64,000 bases of DNA from Opisthocomus hoazin (GCF_030867145.1 NC_134414.1:84000504-84064503); one strand, 5' to 3'; counted from the first letter of the stretch, positions 45,401 to 60,746 are shown. Program-made: numbers and translations. Notes: a model not told the origin generated them from the sequence alone.

Positions 45401-48167
45401 TTTTGATGTGAATGCTTGCAGTCTTTTCATGTTAATTAACTCTAATTCTGAAGTACATATTTAAATGTAATAAAAAAAGAAGGGGGGGTGGAAAATGAAG
45501 TATTTTCAAAATAGTCCAATTTAAGGAATTATGGCGTTCATCCTCTTAGGAAGCTGGGGATAAATTTTCTCAACTACAGGCTAGCTGAGAGAACCCTTGA
45601 CAGATCACCACAGGGTTACCTTCATAGCATAAGATGCCTCTTCGTACTTGAGGCTGTTATTCTTCGTTCAGTCCTTTCTCTCTGGTATAGTGTTTTGGTA
45701 TTCCACCATCCATTAGACCTTCTATTGCTTGAGAATACTTGTCCAGGTAACTAAAATGAGAGCTGTGATGGCAGGCGCATAAGCCAATAAAATTCTTCTT
45801 CAAGAAACAGTCAAGTGAGGAAAGGATTGCTTTTGCTTCTCACAGGTCGTGGCCTGGCACTGGGCCAAGGAGCACCAGAGGACCCACCTAGCAAGTCCCT
45901 TGAAGTAGTGGTGGGAAAAAAGCAAGCAAGCCAGCACAAACCAAGTCACATACATATGTCCAAACTGACTCTGGATGTATTCTTAAGTCTACATTCATGC
46001 TCTATCTGGATCTCCCAAGGCTCAGGCTAAAATGTGTACCTCTGTGTGCACGGAGGAGGAAGAAGGGCAGGACGGTTAAATACTAGTTATATAGGATAAC
46101 CTATTGAGTGAAGCACTCTGTAAGAAGAGAATCTTGCATCTTGGGTTTTGTTTGTTCTCAGAGAATGACAAAATGAAATACAGCAGAGTAAGCAGGAACT
46201 GGGTATTTCCTCTTTCACGTAAACATTCCACAATTAAGTATTAGAAAGGAAAAAAAAAATGTTAGAAATGGGAATGATGATTTTATTATTCACAAAGCGT
46301 GTGCTGGAATAGCTGTCTTTCAGTAGTGGATAAGGTAGAAGATATTATAATGTCGTACATTTTGAGAAAAGAATGAACTGTGATGGTGAAGACACATTAA
46401 GGTAGTCATCTGTATGTTTAGAAGAAAAACACTGAGCAGAACACAATACCTTATTTTCCACAATGAGCAAAAATTAGAATGGAATCACAGAAACATAGAT
46501 TACTTTTCTTCTTCTGGTTGCAGTCACTCACATTTTCCATGGAAAACTCAGACTGTGCAATTGTTGACTCACGAACCTTACCCATATGCCACTACAGCCC
46601 CCATGTTACCAGAAGAGATAAGAAAAAGGAAGCAAAATAGTCTGCATGTTCTAGAAAATGACAGAACTGACATGACTATATAATTTATAATGTAGGAATG
46701 CATTAATTTTGCACAACATTATTACTTTTGCATCTTCTAACAATATCTACATGTCACCATCCCCTGCTTCCCATTATTGCTATAGCTATTATGTACACAT
46801 TACACAGATTTATAACACAGAGATTACACACCTCTGCATAATATTTCTACCACAGGTACCTAAACATAAGGGAAAGAATGCAAGAGATTTTTTCAGCCCC
46901 ATTGTTTATCTGTTGCTATTTTATTTATTTCTAGTCTTCTTCTATCTGTTGGATAAAGTATTTTCTAATAGTTATCTCCCTCATGATCTCTCTCACACAC
47001 TATATTTCATTCTTCTGCTTTGTTATGCATGGCCATTATCGCTCCAGTGTAAATATAAGCTCTGGTTTCACCTATTCTGAGATTTTATGCAATAGCTCTT
47101 TTGTGCCTTTACCCCCTGTCCCAACAGCAGTTTAGTTTTCCTTGAGAAATCTCAGGACAAATAGACTTCACAGAACACTGCTTCGGAGATGCTTGATACA
47201 AGTAGTCCATGCCTGTATCTTCCATTTAAATTCCTCTCCCAAAATTCTTTGTGGTCAATTCAATTACTGTTGATGGAACAGGTCACTAGAAAACTGATTC
47301 ACTGAGTGTGAAAATCATAGAGAAAGGCTACTGGCCTGTCTAGCCTGCTCTGCTGAAGACTTTGCTCAGACTGGTCTAGGTGAAGTCTGTGCATTGCTGG
47401 ATCACTGTTTGCTTGATGCCAGCGAAAACCACTACAGCTGTAATGCCCTGAAACTATGCAGACCTCAGTGCAATTCTTGTCCCACTCTGCATACACTTAT
47501 GACTTAAAGCCTCCAGCCTTTAATGATGCCACTCACTGTTTCAGTCAGAACTGGGCACACACATGGTTTTTTTAACCTTCCACAAGTACATGAAGTTTTG
47601 TGCTTACAATAGTCTGAAAAAAATATTGGACGTCTACATTAGCAATTTAATTTTTCAATACTGAAAATTCATTCTTTACCTAAACACCAAGTCAATCTTG
47701 CCATCTCAATTTCTCCATCAGTTTTATCTCTGGGTCTACAAACTCTAGACCAGAGCCTTTCATCTTTTCTGCTCCAGTATTTCTTCCACCAAGCACAGTG
47801 CCATATCTGTTATGCTCCTACCTCCTCCATAAGTACTCTTCTCCCTGGGATTCATTCTCCTTTTTCTTCTTTCTGTTCTTCCTTTTCTTCTTGATAGCTG
47901 AATGACTTCAGAGTGACAGAACTGCAGTGGCACTATCCATTCTCTATTCTTTTATTCTTTATTCTTAGGTTAGGTGTTAGTAGGGTACATAGACCAGAAA
48001 TCAGAAAAGTATTTGTTCATTCACAGGTGTGGATAGCTTAAAGGATGGCTGCAGTTAAACGAGAATGGAGCAGTCCTGAGCTGCTGAATTCTTTCCAGTC
48101 TTCCTTCTTATTCCCAGCATGAGCAGCTGAACAGGAAGAAGGAACTCCACTTGCCTGGTGCTATAAT

Positions 48168-48187
48168 CTTGTTTATATATAAACAAG
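48168..48187. promoter_or_regulatory. Perfect 20-bp palindrome with forkhead-like half sites
   Basis: CTTGTTTATATATAAACAAG equals its own reverse complement. Each half contains TGTTTAT/ATAAACA, which matches the forkhead (FOX) consensus TGTTTRY in its general form. Could be a dimeric binding site or just chance in AT-rich DNA. Confidence 0.4.
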
Positions 48188-49802
48188 GAAGCAGTCAGAA
48201 AGAGGCAACTTCATAAACCGCTAAGACTGTCATACTAATATCTCTATTTCCTAAATCTGCAAATCACTGTGCTTTGAAGTATTTAATTATCAGCTCTTTG
48301 AGTGTGCAGATCATCTGATTTGTTCATATTGTGCCATGGAAAAAGCTGTTGACAAAGAGACAGAATTAAAGAATATCTGTGTTTTCCCAATGCTTCTACA
48401 GCAATAAAAGCATTTTCTTTATGGGAAAATACATTTATGAACATCTGTTTAGAATCTTTTTCCCTTTCATGTTTGCAAACTCCACTTTGAATTTGCAAAG
48501 ACTGTTTCCACTACCTCCTTTAAAACAATGTTATTATCCGTTTCCCCTTCATAATGATTAAAATATAAGGAGCTTTAATCATTTCAGACTATCTTATAGT
48601 GATAGGGCATTGGGTTATGAAAAGCAGACCTAAAAACTACATTGCCATCCAGATACAGAAGCTATGATTTTGTTGGAATGATTTGTAATAGCTAAATAGG
48701 TTTGCTGTACTTCTAGTTAACTAAATATTAGATCTTTATTAGAAGGGGGGGTTTATACATACAGATGCAATATAAATATTTTTGTTTCTTATTCTACTAT
48801 GGCTAACGTGTTCATAGGGGCTACAAATAAGATATCTCAGACATGTTTAAAGAACTTCAGAGAATAAAATATCTCCATAGCAGAAACTTTGCCTTTTGAG
48901 GATCAAATCATCTTTGCCAATATACAATAATTTTCATGACTTCAGCTTTTATATGATGCATTACAACACTTCACACTTTTCACATATACACATGATTATA
49001 ACCATCAAGTATTTTTTACTTTTACTAACCACCTTGCTCAGTTCTTATTTTGATTTCTTTTTGATTATCATTTCTAATTATTCCTGTTGAATTTTGTTGC
49101 TTGATTTGAAACTACTTTACACAAATTGCACTTTTAGTCCCTCTAATCATAAAATTTTGCATGGAGAGATAGATTTGCTAAAATGAAACATAGGATATTT
49201 TGCTTAATCAAGATAATTTGATGTTCTGACTCCCTCACTCACAACTGCATTAAAAAATCAGTGCAGCTATATTACTTTAGGTTAAAATTCCCTTTTCTAC
49301 TGAATGACAATGGACTTCTTAGGGGTTTTTTAATTCATGTAATTTTGCCAACTGTATAAGACATGACAATTCTGTGTAAACAGATGTTTTACATTGATGA
49401 TTTACACTGATGGGTGATTTTATAAAAATTATTACTTCTAAAGATTTCACATGTATAGGAAGTCTTCAGAGACTTTAAAAGTTTAAGCTAATTATTATTC
49501 AGTGGATTAAAAAGGGGAAAAGATAAATTGAATCAGATTTAAAGTCCCATTTTAAAAACTTAATTTAATCAAACTTAATCCCTATCTGAGTCAGCATGGA
49601 GAATATATTTTAAAAATCATTCTGTTAATTTGTCCTTGTGAAGACCATACAAGACCTGTCTTTAGACTACTGGCTGTCACATGTGATTTGGATCAGATTC
49701 AGTATTAGATGCAAGTTTTGTTTCTCTGAGAGCAGGATGCCTTCTATAGTTTTGTCCTTCATAAATATGCAAATATATTAGGTTGGTATTTTTGTTTCTT
49801 TT

Positions 49803-49826
49803 GTTTTTTTTTTTTTTTTTTTTTTC
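49803..49826. repeat. Poly(T) run
   Basis: More than 20 consecutive T bases. No SINE or processed pseudogene body adjoins it. Confidence 0.85.
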
Positions 49827-52800
49827 AAAAAGAGGCTCTTGCAAGTTAATTTATGGACTGAAAAAGATACATCCCTACATACCTTTAAATTGAGAACATC
49901 CAGAATTAAAGCTTTGCAGTAGATGTTGAGACATTCTAAGAGGTCTCTCATTTGATCTGATATCAGAATTGTCATGAAGTATGGAAAACATGTTGCTCTG
50001 TGTCCCTTTCTTAGTTAACACAGGGACTTGTAACTGGAATATCCGAGATTAAAGTAATAAAAAGCCCAGCTTTGACATGAAAATCCTTGTTATGTCTGGT
50101 ACAAAAATGGAAACCAGAAAACATATGTATCTGTTCCTCTCGCAAAGTGAAGCGACTAATCTGTTGTCCATGGCTTCAGTATTTACTTAGAAGATGTAAG
50201 CAGGGAAGCACCATCCAATCTAACACTGAAATTCATAATTAATTTCTCCCTGGTCTTGCAATGAAAATAATTACCAAATTGAGTAAAATAACACTTGTAA
50301 AAAAATTATGCCAGGCAGTGCCATGTTTTGACAATGCAAAAGGATTAAAATAAAATGAGGCATTCAAAAAATGAAAACACTTTAATGTTGCAAAACTTTT
50401 TTTTTTTTTTCATTTTCTTGTGTATATCCACTCACAACATCTGCAGGCAGCTGGCATTTTGGGTCAGTGTTAGGAACATACAACATGATACAAGCAGTGC
50501 GTATTTTCCTACTGAAATATTTAACAGAAGATTTCAGGTTCTAAAGCGGATAACAAGTAAATTTCAGTGCACTGCTGAATCCTTGAACCACCAGAGGCAG
50601 AACTAGATTCAATATTAAATATGTCTGCTACATTTAAAGGAAAAGAGAAAAGAAATATCCTTTGCAGTATAATCTGTTTTGCAAAGTCAGTGGCAGGACC
50701 TGCCCTTTCCCTTCTACACAGTGTTGAGCAGATTTTAAAAATGAGTGTTTTGTAAATTGTTTTAGGACAGTTTAGGATGCATTTTGGGAATGAAATCAAA
50801 GGCACTGCACCATGAACTGAACTTAGACAGCAGGATGAATTAGCTTTGATGTGGTAATAAAAGTCTTCATTTTATACCCACAGGCCATATTGCTAAATTG
50901 CTAGCCTGTTAAATAGAAGAGGAACAAGGACTTGTGCCAGGGCTGTGAAGAAGTGTCAGAGAATGATTTGCATCTGCAGATCTCAGTGGTTTGCTTGGAG
51001 GCATGGGGTGCATTCCTAGATCGTATCTTTCGGTAGATACCTGCAAAAGGAATCCAGCTCACCTGCTCCAAGATTGTTTGTAATCCACACCAAGGTTTAT
51101 TTTGTGAGGAAAGATTGATAACTGGGGATTGGGAGGCTTCCTTTAACAGTATATTCCTGATCCAAACCAAAACTGTAATGCAAAGACACCCTGGCAGTCC
51201 AATATTACTTCTTTGTGCTGCGCATTATTTTATGCAGTTTTATTCTCATCATAATGTACTTTCTGGTTATTTTATCTTCCTGGTTTCTGGTTTATACTTT
51301 TCTTCTTCTGGACTCCCTCTGAGATCAGTCAATCCAGGCTCAGATCACTTCCCAGCTCCTCCTCATCTGTCCTTGCTTAAGAGCCACTTTTCTTCTGTAG
51401 CTCCTGCCATCCTCCTCGGCTTTGTCCATTCTGCACCACTCACTTTTACCCATATTTCCACAACCTCATTTTTCACAGATGAATGGGTTTCATGCTTTTT
51501 CTCTGAGGAACAACTGAGGACTAGATTCTGCAACAGAACTATTGCAGTCGATGAGTTATTTTTTCCAAGTGAGTGAAAATAGACAAGATAAGATATCTTC
51601 TCACCTTTCCCTCAATTACTTTTGTGTGTGCATCTTCTGAGCAAAAGCTTGTATCTATCTCTAGGAAAAAAATGTGTTTAAAAGGACCAGTTCCAAAATA
51701 CCTGTGAAACACATCGGTATTTTTCATGTTCTGTGATTTGTAACTAACTGAAAATAACTTTTATATTCTGACACTGAAAACTGGCAGCAAGGAAGCAGAT
51801 AATAACCAAATATATATATATGTCACAATTATATCTGCACATCTAGATAGATGTAGAAATGCATATCATATCTAAATATGTAGACTTCTAGATCTAAAAG
51901 GCCTCAGTTAGCAAGAGTTCCTACAAAGGTTCTGTATTTGCACATAAATCATCCTGCCTATTAAAATAACTGAAATGGTATATCTACCAAAAACCTTGTC
52001 TGAATTAAATATCCTATAAAATTGTATTGTTTTCATATTTTCACAAGATTTCAAATCATGCAATGCAGAAACAGCTCTGAAATCAATTGCTACAGTTGTG
52101 GAGGTATACAATAATCACAGAAGTAAAAGGAATACAGTTTGGATTTTTTTTCATAAATTATTTTTTTCTACTTTATTTAAAAAAAAAAAGATAAATGTTC
52201 TTTTTTTAACTCTTTGAATCAGTTTGTCAGTTTGCATTTGTTTTACAAGTTTATAAATTCTTCCTGAGGAGAAAAATTACAGTCTCATAAAATGTCAAGT
52301 TGGATGAGGGTCCACCCCATCAAGAATGACAAAAATACTATTATGCATTAACTTTGTTTTCTTAACAGCTGGAAAAGAAAACAATACAGAAAGTAATAGT
52401 CATCTGCTTCAGACCTAAAGCAACTTTTCCTGTGAAATTAAAAAGGACAGTGCCATCTTACCTGCTTATAAATGTAGGATTTAGAAAAAGTAAAAGCATT
52501 GACTTATAGTGATAAAAACAAGTAAGAATTTGACAGATGTAAAAAGCTGTATTCTCAAACATGTTGTCTCTGAAACAAATTAACTGTCTCCTTCAGAGAA
52601 TTACTGAGATGACTAAAATGTGGTAATTGTCCCCTTGTTAATTATTCTATTTTTAAGGAAATTAGAGATGACAGTAAAACTTTACAAGTTCAGAATGTGT
52701 AAACCCCTGAACTATGCAAAAAGACATAAAACCAAATAAATCCAGGTGACAAATAAAGATGAGATCAGAACTTGAGTTAAAAATGGAGAATTATCATCAG

Positions 52801-55800
52801 TTTAGTACAAATTCACAAGTCTGTGCTTTTTAGTGTTTACCTATTTGTCCAGGATTACCTCCAAATTACAAGATTATTAAGTGTGATATGACAGTTTGAT
52901 AAGAATTCTTGGAAATTGCTGAAGTGCTTCTAAACCGAAGTGATCTTATTAAGAGAAATTATCTGCATTTCTGTTTTGTGGTTGGCATTATCTCTCACAT
53001 GGTACTTGCTGAATAGATTTTTTCCTTTTCTTATTGTTCATCTATTAATGAACTGCTGAGTGCCAAGGACATTTGTAATCCTGTTTTGCAAAGGTCAGTG
53101 CAGTCACTGAGATATTATCACAATCAGATATTTTTTTGTTTTCAATCCATGTTTATCCCTAGTTACATGGCAGCCTTTTGGAGGAAGAAACAGTTCTCCA
53201 CAGGAAAATTAATTACACGTAAGATCTGGACGGTGTGTTGATAGCAGGAGCTGAAGAAGACCAGGTTCCTAATACACGTCTCAGCTGCCCAAAGTTCCTG
53301 CACTTAATGTCCTTATTTTTCTTTAGCTGGGTGTTGCAGGTCTGAGAGCTGCTGATAGTTGTTCCATGTGTCCTTGACATATATTACTTCACATCCCACA
53401 AGCTCAGCAAGAAAAGCAAGTAACTTCATACTCACTGTTTATTGAAGCAGCAATTTATAGAGCTGTTGCAAATGAAACCCCATATCCCAGCTATGTGCAT
53501 ATACACCTGATGATTTACCCTAGTGTCTCTATCTAAACATTTTTATTTTAAGTGTCTGGTTTGGAAATATAATGACACTTCGGCAGTCAGATCAGGAGAT
53601 TCAAGCAACACTGAGTACTACTTCTCTTACACATGCTGCAGCTTTAGTTTTTGATAACGAAATTTTTATTTCATTAATTTTTAATCATGTTCTTACCAAT
53701 TTTCCACTAAATTAATGGTGTAGAACCTACAGCCTGCGGAGCAGCATAGAAATTTTTTAATAATCTCATTACAATGGAGGGGAGAGAGGCATTCAAGCCT
53801 CACAAATCAACTTGGCAAGTGACACTCATCCCACCTTCAGCAGTTCCCTGACTGACCACTGCTCCTTGAGTGCCTTCATTGCCTTTTTTGTAGCTGGTAG
53901 CCCCACTGAAAACTAGGGAGCTTGTCTGGCTCTACCTGAGTACTGGGGGAAGCTGGCAGCACATTGCTCCTCTTCCCTAAGTTCTTCCTGACTGTCCTTC
54001 ACTGTGAAATGAAAAGAATGTTATCAATCAGCAACCTGTTCCTATTCCTTGTTTCTTGGTCCCAGCTCCAGCTTAGAAGGACCTCTAAAATTTATCAGTT
54101 CTTAGTGATTTTTGAGGGCTCAAGGGCCGGTGGTTACTGGAACGTAGCATATTCCAGACCTCCAACTCCACGGTGCCCCTCCCCCCCCAGGAAAGTGAGG
54201 AGAAAAGCAGATTTGTAGCATAATCCTTCTGTTGGCCTCTACGTGCAAGATGCTTCTCCAGGCAGGACCTGTGCCTGGCTTGTACTGTCATTATTCCCTA
54301 TTTACTGAGTCTAGCACCTTACCTTTCTGGAACAAAATTAATTGAATGTTTCTTTTATCTTTCCTTGACACAAGTGCACATTTCACTTTGCTGTGTTATC
54401 TACCATGGCAGCATTGTTGTCTGGACAAAGTAGGGCATCTTGGAATCTAATTTTATACCTTTCAATACCCAAATGATCAAAGCAGATTATGTTCAACATA
54501 TCTCAATACATATGGTATGGTATTATGACACAACATCTCTCTTCAAAGTCCCATTATAATCTCATTATGTGCAGTGATTTCATTTGACTAGTCCCTGTAA
54601 AAATGTATCCTTTGAGATACTTGTTCTTTTTTCTGTTGATCCTTCACATGAAGAAATCTACCACCTTATTTTAAGGTCATATCACATCTTATCATCTTTC
54701 TTCCTCTCAAATTAATTTAGAAACAATTTACATTTTATTCCTGTTTGTTTTAAACCATTCTTCCTGCAGTTTCTATGCTGCTGCTTACAGGCATTCCTGA
54801 AAGCACTAACTCCACTAAAATTACTCTCGCAATATCATCTTCATTTCTGGAAACTCACAAATTCCACTCTGGCTTCTGGAGTAAGATATCCATTGACTGA
54901 AGTGTACTAAGCACTCATGCGGCTTCTGTCTATTGACTTGCACATTGTTGCCTTTACAAAATAACCACCAGTGCAGGATACTAGAGCATGATCCTCAGTA
55001 TCAGCAGTTTCTAAGAATGTTACCTTAGGTCTTGCTTACCTCTGACATGATGTAATGAAACTTTGATGCATAAAAATGGTAATTGTATTTATTTCCCCAG
55101 ATATGTGAAATAAGTCCCCACCTAGTGGAAGGGAGCATACCATGAATTCTTGTCATACAAGGCTAACTGTGCCAGTATCCTATTAGTTTGCACTGATGGG
55201 AGAATCAGGAAATACGAACGGCTTAGAAAGGTTTCTGAGTTTTGATGGTACAGTGTAATTAGCTGCATCTAAACAAGAATTAAGAGCAATGATCTTTTAG
55301 CATTTGGGAAAATCTTGCTGCAGAATAGAATGACAGACTAATTTATCCTTAATTAAATATCAATATAGAAAAGAAAAAAATGACAGCAGTCAATAATAAC
55401 AGTAATATAAACTACCGAGTAACAGAAGAGCCTGACTCCAAGCTGACACTTCCCACTAAGACGTATGCTAGTATACTATGTCAAACCAAAGCTGTTGGGC
55501 TGGTACAAAGTGCAGATAGTCATTGCGATTGATGCATTTCAAGGATGATGAATACTGTCATGTAAATATTCCAGTGGAACTTTTTGACACTAAAAGCAGC
55601 AAAGAAAATGTCAGACGAAAAGTGCTCTCTCACAGTCATACAGTAAAGAATGGAACAAATCTGGGACCAAATTCAACTGTTGTGATAGAAAAACAGAACA
55701 AATCAAACATGAGAACATATCTGTACCTCTCAGGGAAGTATCTGATGAAAGTGATAAAAGATATGAGAAGACAAGAAATAAGTGAGGGCTGTGAGTTAGG

Positions 55801-58767
55801 TACAGCAAAAAACAGGACATTAGACATCAAAAGCTGAAAAAAGACAAAGTGGTCTCCAGAAATGCAGTATTTTAAAAATAAAACATACACAGAGTTCACT
55901 GTATTTTTATGCCATATCTTTGGCTATTGGAGCAAAACATAACTCTACTAGTCTAGTCTAAGTCAAAGACAATATATGCCTGTTCTGTGTCTAGCTGTTC
56001 TATTTAACCTGGGCTCTTGGAAATGGGACTACTCTGAAGCATTTGGATAACCTATAATCCCTGATAAACGGCAGTAGAGGAAGAACTTTTTATGCTTTCA
56101 GTACTTGAGGGTCTTCATGTGGGAGGGAAAACAAAAAGACGTCATCTATTTCATTTCTCTTTTACATAAGTGGTTATTCTAGAAATTACTAGAACTGGCT
56201 GAAAAAGATTTGCTATTCTTTGTGAGAAGGGGGGTAAATGAAGTTGGGAAAATGTAGGTATAGCAAAAATTTGTCAGCTTTCCATTGAAAAAAATGGAAT
56301 GTACCTAATTTATTACATGCTTATTTTATATTTAAACTGTTGGAATATTAACACATATTCTCCTTAATTATCACTGTGTCTCAGGGGAGCTGAAGTTCAG
56401 TTGGTTTATGACAAAATTCTTCCTCTGATCTGGATTTTAGACTGGATTACTTGTACGTCATGCCCGAGTGATCTGGGTTTATTTACCACAGTTAAATTTG
56501 GATAAAATAGTCTGAGTGGGCTATAAAATACTTCCTTCAAACATAACTTCTAGAAGACACAGTGAGGACCTTGATGGGACAGTGGAACACCACACAAAAT
56601 GGCTTGAATCAAAACTTCATCCCGAAGTGAAATGTTATTTATTATGCTACAGCTCAAACAAGATATTTAGATGTTTCCAAACCCCTTCCTTATTTTTCAT
56701 TTGCATTAATAAAAGCTTGATATCTTGCTTTTCAGGCTAAAGTGAGGTGCTGAGAACCATTTTAACACATTATGATATTAAATGCATAATATCATAATTT
56801 CTAGTGGGATGAAAATCCCAGTTTTTATCAGCTGCTAATGGCCTCTGGAGATATTCTGGCTGATGAGGTTTGTGATGTCAAGCAGCTGTAGATGAAAATA
56901 GGAGAAACAGTTGACTAATTAAATAATACAAGTGTAAAACTACAAATCTGAGACAAGCACATAATTATCGTGGTATTTCTTCATATGATTTTTATATGAT
57001 ATTGAATAGCATTAAATTGTCATACTCTTAGCAAAGTCAAAATAGGAACACACTAATCTGCAGATTTATATTTTAGACAGTAAAGAAATAAAATAACACA
57101 ATATTTAGTTAGCATGAACAAACTTCTGAAGCTTTTCTTTTTTTTAACGTGAAAACGATTATCTGAAAAGAAGGTAATTTATTGAGTTTACCCAGCAATT
57201 TAAGGGGAACAACTCACAGAAATGACACAATGGTAACCCCTTTTTTGTGTATGAATTATCTCAGAGCAAACTGTGGAATTCTGAAGTGTACCTGTAATTA
57301 AACATATTTGCTGAACAATTCTAAATCTGCAGTTTATTTGCAAAAGCTTTATATACAAATTCAATATTCAAAATTCAAGCTGCTTGATTAGGTCAGTAGG
57401 CACATAATATGTTTCCATCTCAGAAGGTTTATTTTTCATATCAAAAATATGATATGAACCATTCAGAATTTGCTTTTTGCAAATACTCTTCAATAATATG
57501 CTCAAAATTCATCAAACATTATTGTTAGTACCTCTATTCAGCAGAATAGTTACAGAAAGCAAACAATACCCAGCTCAAATTACTAAAATGTCTATATATC
57601 TTTCCGGTCAAAGGAGACCTTGTTGATAAATGGAATTTAACAGCATAAAAAAACCACTAGATTTACTTATTCAGCTTTTGAAGGAAGAATGATATTAACA
57701 TACCTGCAATATATGTAAATCCCTTAAATATATATAAGTAACTTATACTGCTACTCCTACATATTTTTCTAACAAAACTTATTGTTAATCTAAATTTTAA
57801 ATATGAAATGAAAGTATATTTACTTGTGGAGGCTGGATGTATTAGATTTATCTGAAATATTCTGATTCCTAATTTGGAAGATACAGTTTTCAGCTGTTAA
57901 GCTATACACCAATATGTGAAGCTACTTACTCAAGCTTTTCTTCAGTGCTACAGAAAATACTAACAGAACAATTAAACCATTGCTTCAATGGGAGTTGCAG
58001 TGCATACAGGTAATAAATATATGGAGCTTGCTCTTTTATGTCTTCATTGTCTGAGTTTCTTTCCTTTTATTGTCAGGCTTATAGAACTACACAAGCCATG
58101 AAAACTCAATGCTAACTTAAAAGTGTGACCTCTGTTACTTTAGTATTTTTGGACTGTGTATCAAAGCAGTGTTTACATTAGATAATGAAATGGAGATGGG
58201 GCAGAAAACACACCTCTGAAAGACCTTCTACACAAAAGGATGAACACATCGTTCTTTGCACAAAGCATTAGAAAATACTGTGATATTTTATTATTAAAAA
58301 TGCTGCTGAAAAGTTTATACATATGTGTCCAGCCATATATATCTTCTATCATTACTTAAGGCAAAAAACAAAAAATTGCAAAACAATAACAGAAGAAACC
58401 ATTAAACCCTGCGTGCCTCTGAAAGTCAAGAATATAAGCCTGGGAAAGTACTTCTGTTTTTCTTTTACAGTTTGCAAAGTATATTTTGATATCATTATTA
58501 TAGAATTCTATGAAGACCCTATAAATCTGTTCTCTCTATAAATAATACATCAGTCCAGATGTATCAAATTATTAAATCAACTTGATTGTAATTACTTTTA
58601 AAAGCTAAAATCGTTCACTTACAGAAACTTTTTTTTACCCAAATGTCACAAGCCTGACACAGTACTCTACATATTGCTAGCAGAAGACAATTGGAAGTAC
58701 TAAACAAATACTGTAATTCACATTACAAACATACCCAACTGATTATGATGCCAAGCATCATTACCTT

Positions 58768-58817
58768 TTTTACTTTTTTTTTCTTTTTTTCCTTTTTTTT
58801 TTTACCTTTTTCTTAAG
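58768..58817. repeat. T-rich pyrimidine tract
   Basis: Repeated T runs separated by single C or AC, with no other element features. Confidence 0.8.
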
Positions 58818-60746
58818 AGTTATGAACTGCTGCATCTCAGCTCAAGCATTACATAGGTGGTGGAAATGACTTGGTATAGAGTCAGCATTAATCAACATTA
58901 TGCGATGGATCAATGGAAAAAAAAAACAAAACAGTTTTCCATCTGCTACTAGCTGTACTTTGCAGGTGTTACTTCATCAGATTCCAACCTGAGCATCCAG
59001 GTCACGTTTATAGCACATTTATTACAGATAAAGGATTATATCAGCCACATGTTGCATTTTTATCATGTCATTAACTTTCTTTTCATTTCTTTCCTTCAGA
59101 ATCTTGTTTTACTCTCTGCTACAACAGGGAGTTGTGCAGATGAATAGACCTCAGTGAATCACCTTGTGTTTGAATTTATTTGTAAGGATGATTATTCCAA
59201 GACATTTTATTAAGGAAAAAAAAAAGGATAGAAAACAAGAAGTACAAGGCATCTTGTGTTAGATACTTATGGGACATACGATATTGATGCAGATTAGCTG
59301 TGAATTAATAATAGAAAATACATCTGGGATAATCATGTTCAAGTGCAGACCAATTTGTTCAAATATCTTTGGTTACTATCTCTCGATGATGGACTAACTT
59401 TCAAAGACAAAATATAAAGCATTCTTCATCTGTGAGAACTTATTTCTAGCTCTTCACATTCAAATCAGTTGTTCGAAACAAACTGCTAAGTTCCTTTGTT
59501 TGATAGCTCTGCTTGGCCCCTGGTTTCCTAGTGAAGGAAGGGCAGAAGGGAATAATTAGCTAAGAATTTTGCCCTTCCTGAGAGTGATGCTCTCTGGGAT
59601 TTTCGGTTTTATTCAGATGCAGAACAGCTGACGATGTCTCCGCTTCTCTCTCCATAAAGTTCACTGGCTATGGGACTGCTGTGTAATAAATCAGCAAAAA
59701 AAGCTTTTTCTGACAGGTATGCTCTCAAGCACAAAACAGGATACTATGCAGAGAAGTTCTGTACACACTGATCATTTCTGAACACTTGAAAGAACAGTCA
59801 GCCAACCAACCTACCATTTCCCCACTGTCAAACTGTGTTTTTTTTTCATTTAGCAAAGCTACGAAGTGCTTTCTCAACTGAGATTCTGCTGCAGCTGCTG
59901 GTGAATATAGAGCTAGTTTTCCTCAGGAAAGGCTGACCAAAACACAGGCTTTTGTTGCTTTTGTCAGGGCTCAGAACTCTTTCTAATGTACCACAATAAC
60001 CGAGAACTACAAACTGGACTCTGAATATATATTATTGGATGTTTCTTGGTTCAGTTCAACAAGCTTAAAATAGAAATTATTTTCTTTTGGTTTTTTTTCC
60101 TCCATTTTCCAATCCATTGCTTGTGTTGCAATTTAACAAAGGCTAACAGAAAATTAAATTACAGAAAAAAAGTTTCAGAAAAGAACAACAGTCTCCTATG
60201 AATACTTTAACATGCACTAGTGTAACCTGTAAGAGAAAATATGCAGGTCACACAGACAACTGTATCCTCTGCATGACACCATAAAAATGAAACATGTTAG
60301 AAAAAACTCATGGTTTTTGTTTATCACTAGTAATTAAGAAGTTCCTCCTTTGGACTTGGAGGAAATAGAGGTGATATGACTAAAGTATATACACATAGGT
60401 CACAACCGAATGCACAATCTTTCTAAAAGCTCTTTTCAAACTGAAAACATCAATAAAAGCTTCTTCTTTTTTTTCTTTTTTCTTTTTTAAACTCACAGCT
60501 ATGTACATTTTCACAAAGTTTCTTTAAATATAGTTCAGGCTGGCAAGTCATCTCTTTGCACAGAACTATACGTGCTTTACTGCATAGTCAGTCCTCCTCT
60601 TTTTTTGTCATTTTTGTTTTTAATAATAAAATTCTATTTCCCCCATCTGGATTACAGCTTCATATGTTGGGTAAAAGCCCATGGTGATGTCTTTGTTTTA
60701 ACAAGGGCCATTCATGGTATGGCACATAAAGAATTTTTTTAATTAT
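58818..60746. other. AT-rich sequence, possible distal NLGN4X 3' UTR
   Basis: No coding frame. It lies immediately downstream of NLGN4X on the minus strand, and vertebrate neuroligin mRNAs have long 3' UTRs, so part of it may be transcribed. The sequence alone does not fix the end. T/C-rich runs occur near 60465-60490. Confidence 0.3.

Larger units (their letters stand above)
41425..58799. other. Long AT-rich gene-free tract
   Basis: About 17 kb in which I recognise no exon, RNA gene or sizeable transposon. The larger ORFs (42208-42426 +, 41914-42327 -, 46709-47080 +, 51115-51576 +, 55523-55837 +) lack recognisable motifs and lie in AT-rich DNA. Only minor structures were noted: a CR1 tail remnant (42455-42488), a perfect 20-bp palindrome (48168-48187), a poly(T) run (about 49805-49826) and a TA run near 51812. 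It lies downstream of NLGN4X. Confidence 0.5.

Noticed and set aside
49803..49826. Poly(T) as the tail of a processed pseudogene or SINE on the minus strand
   Set aside because: The adjacent sequence shows no gene-like or tRNA-like body and no target duplication was found.
51115..51576. 153-codon ORF with hydrophobic stretches
   Set aside because: No recognisable motif, no splice or promoter context, and the AT-rich surroundings make chance likely. A cross-species alignment showing codon-position constraint would reopen it.
55523..55837. 104-codon ORF rich in Lys and Ser
   Set aside because: No motif or family resemblance; antisense frames of similar size overlap it.
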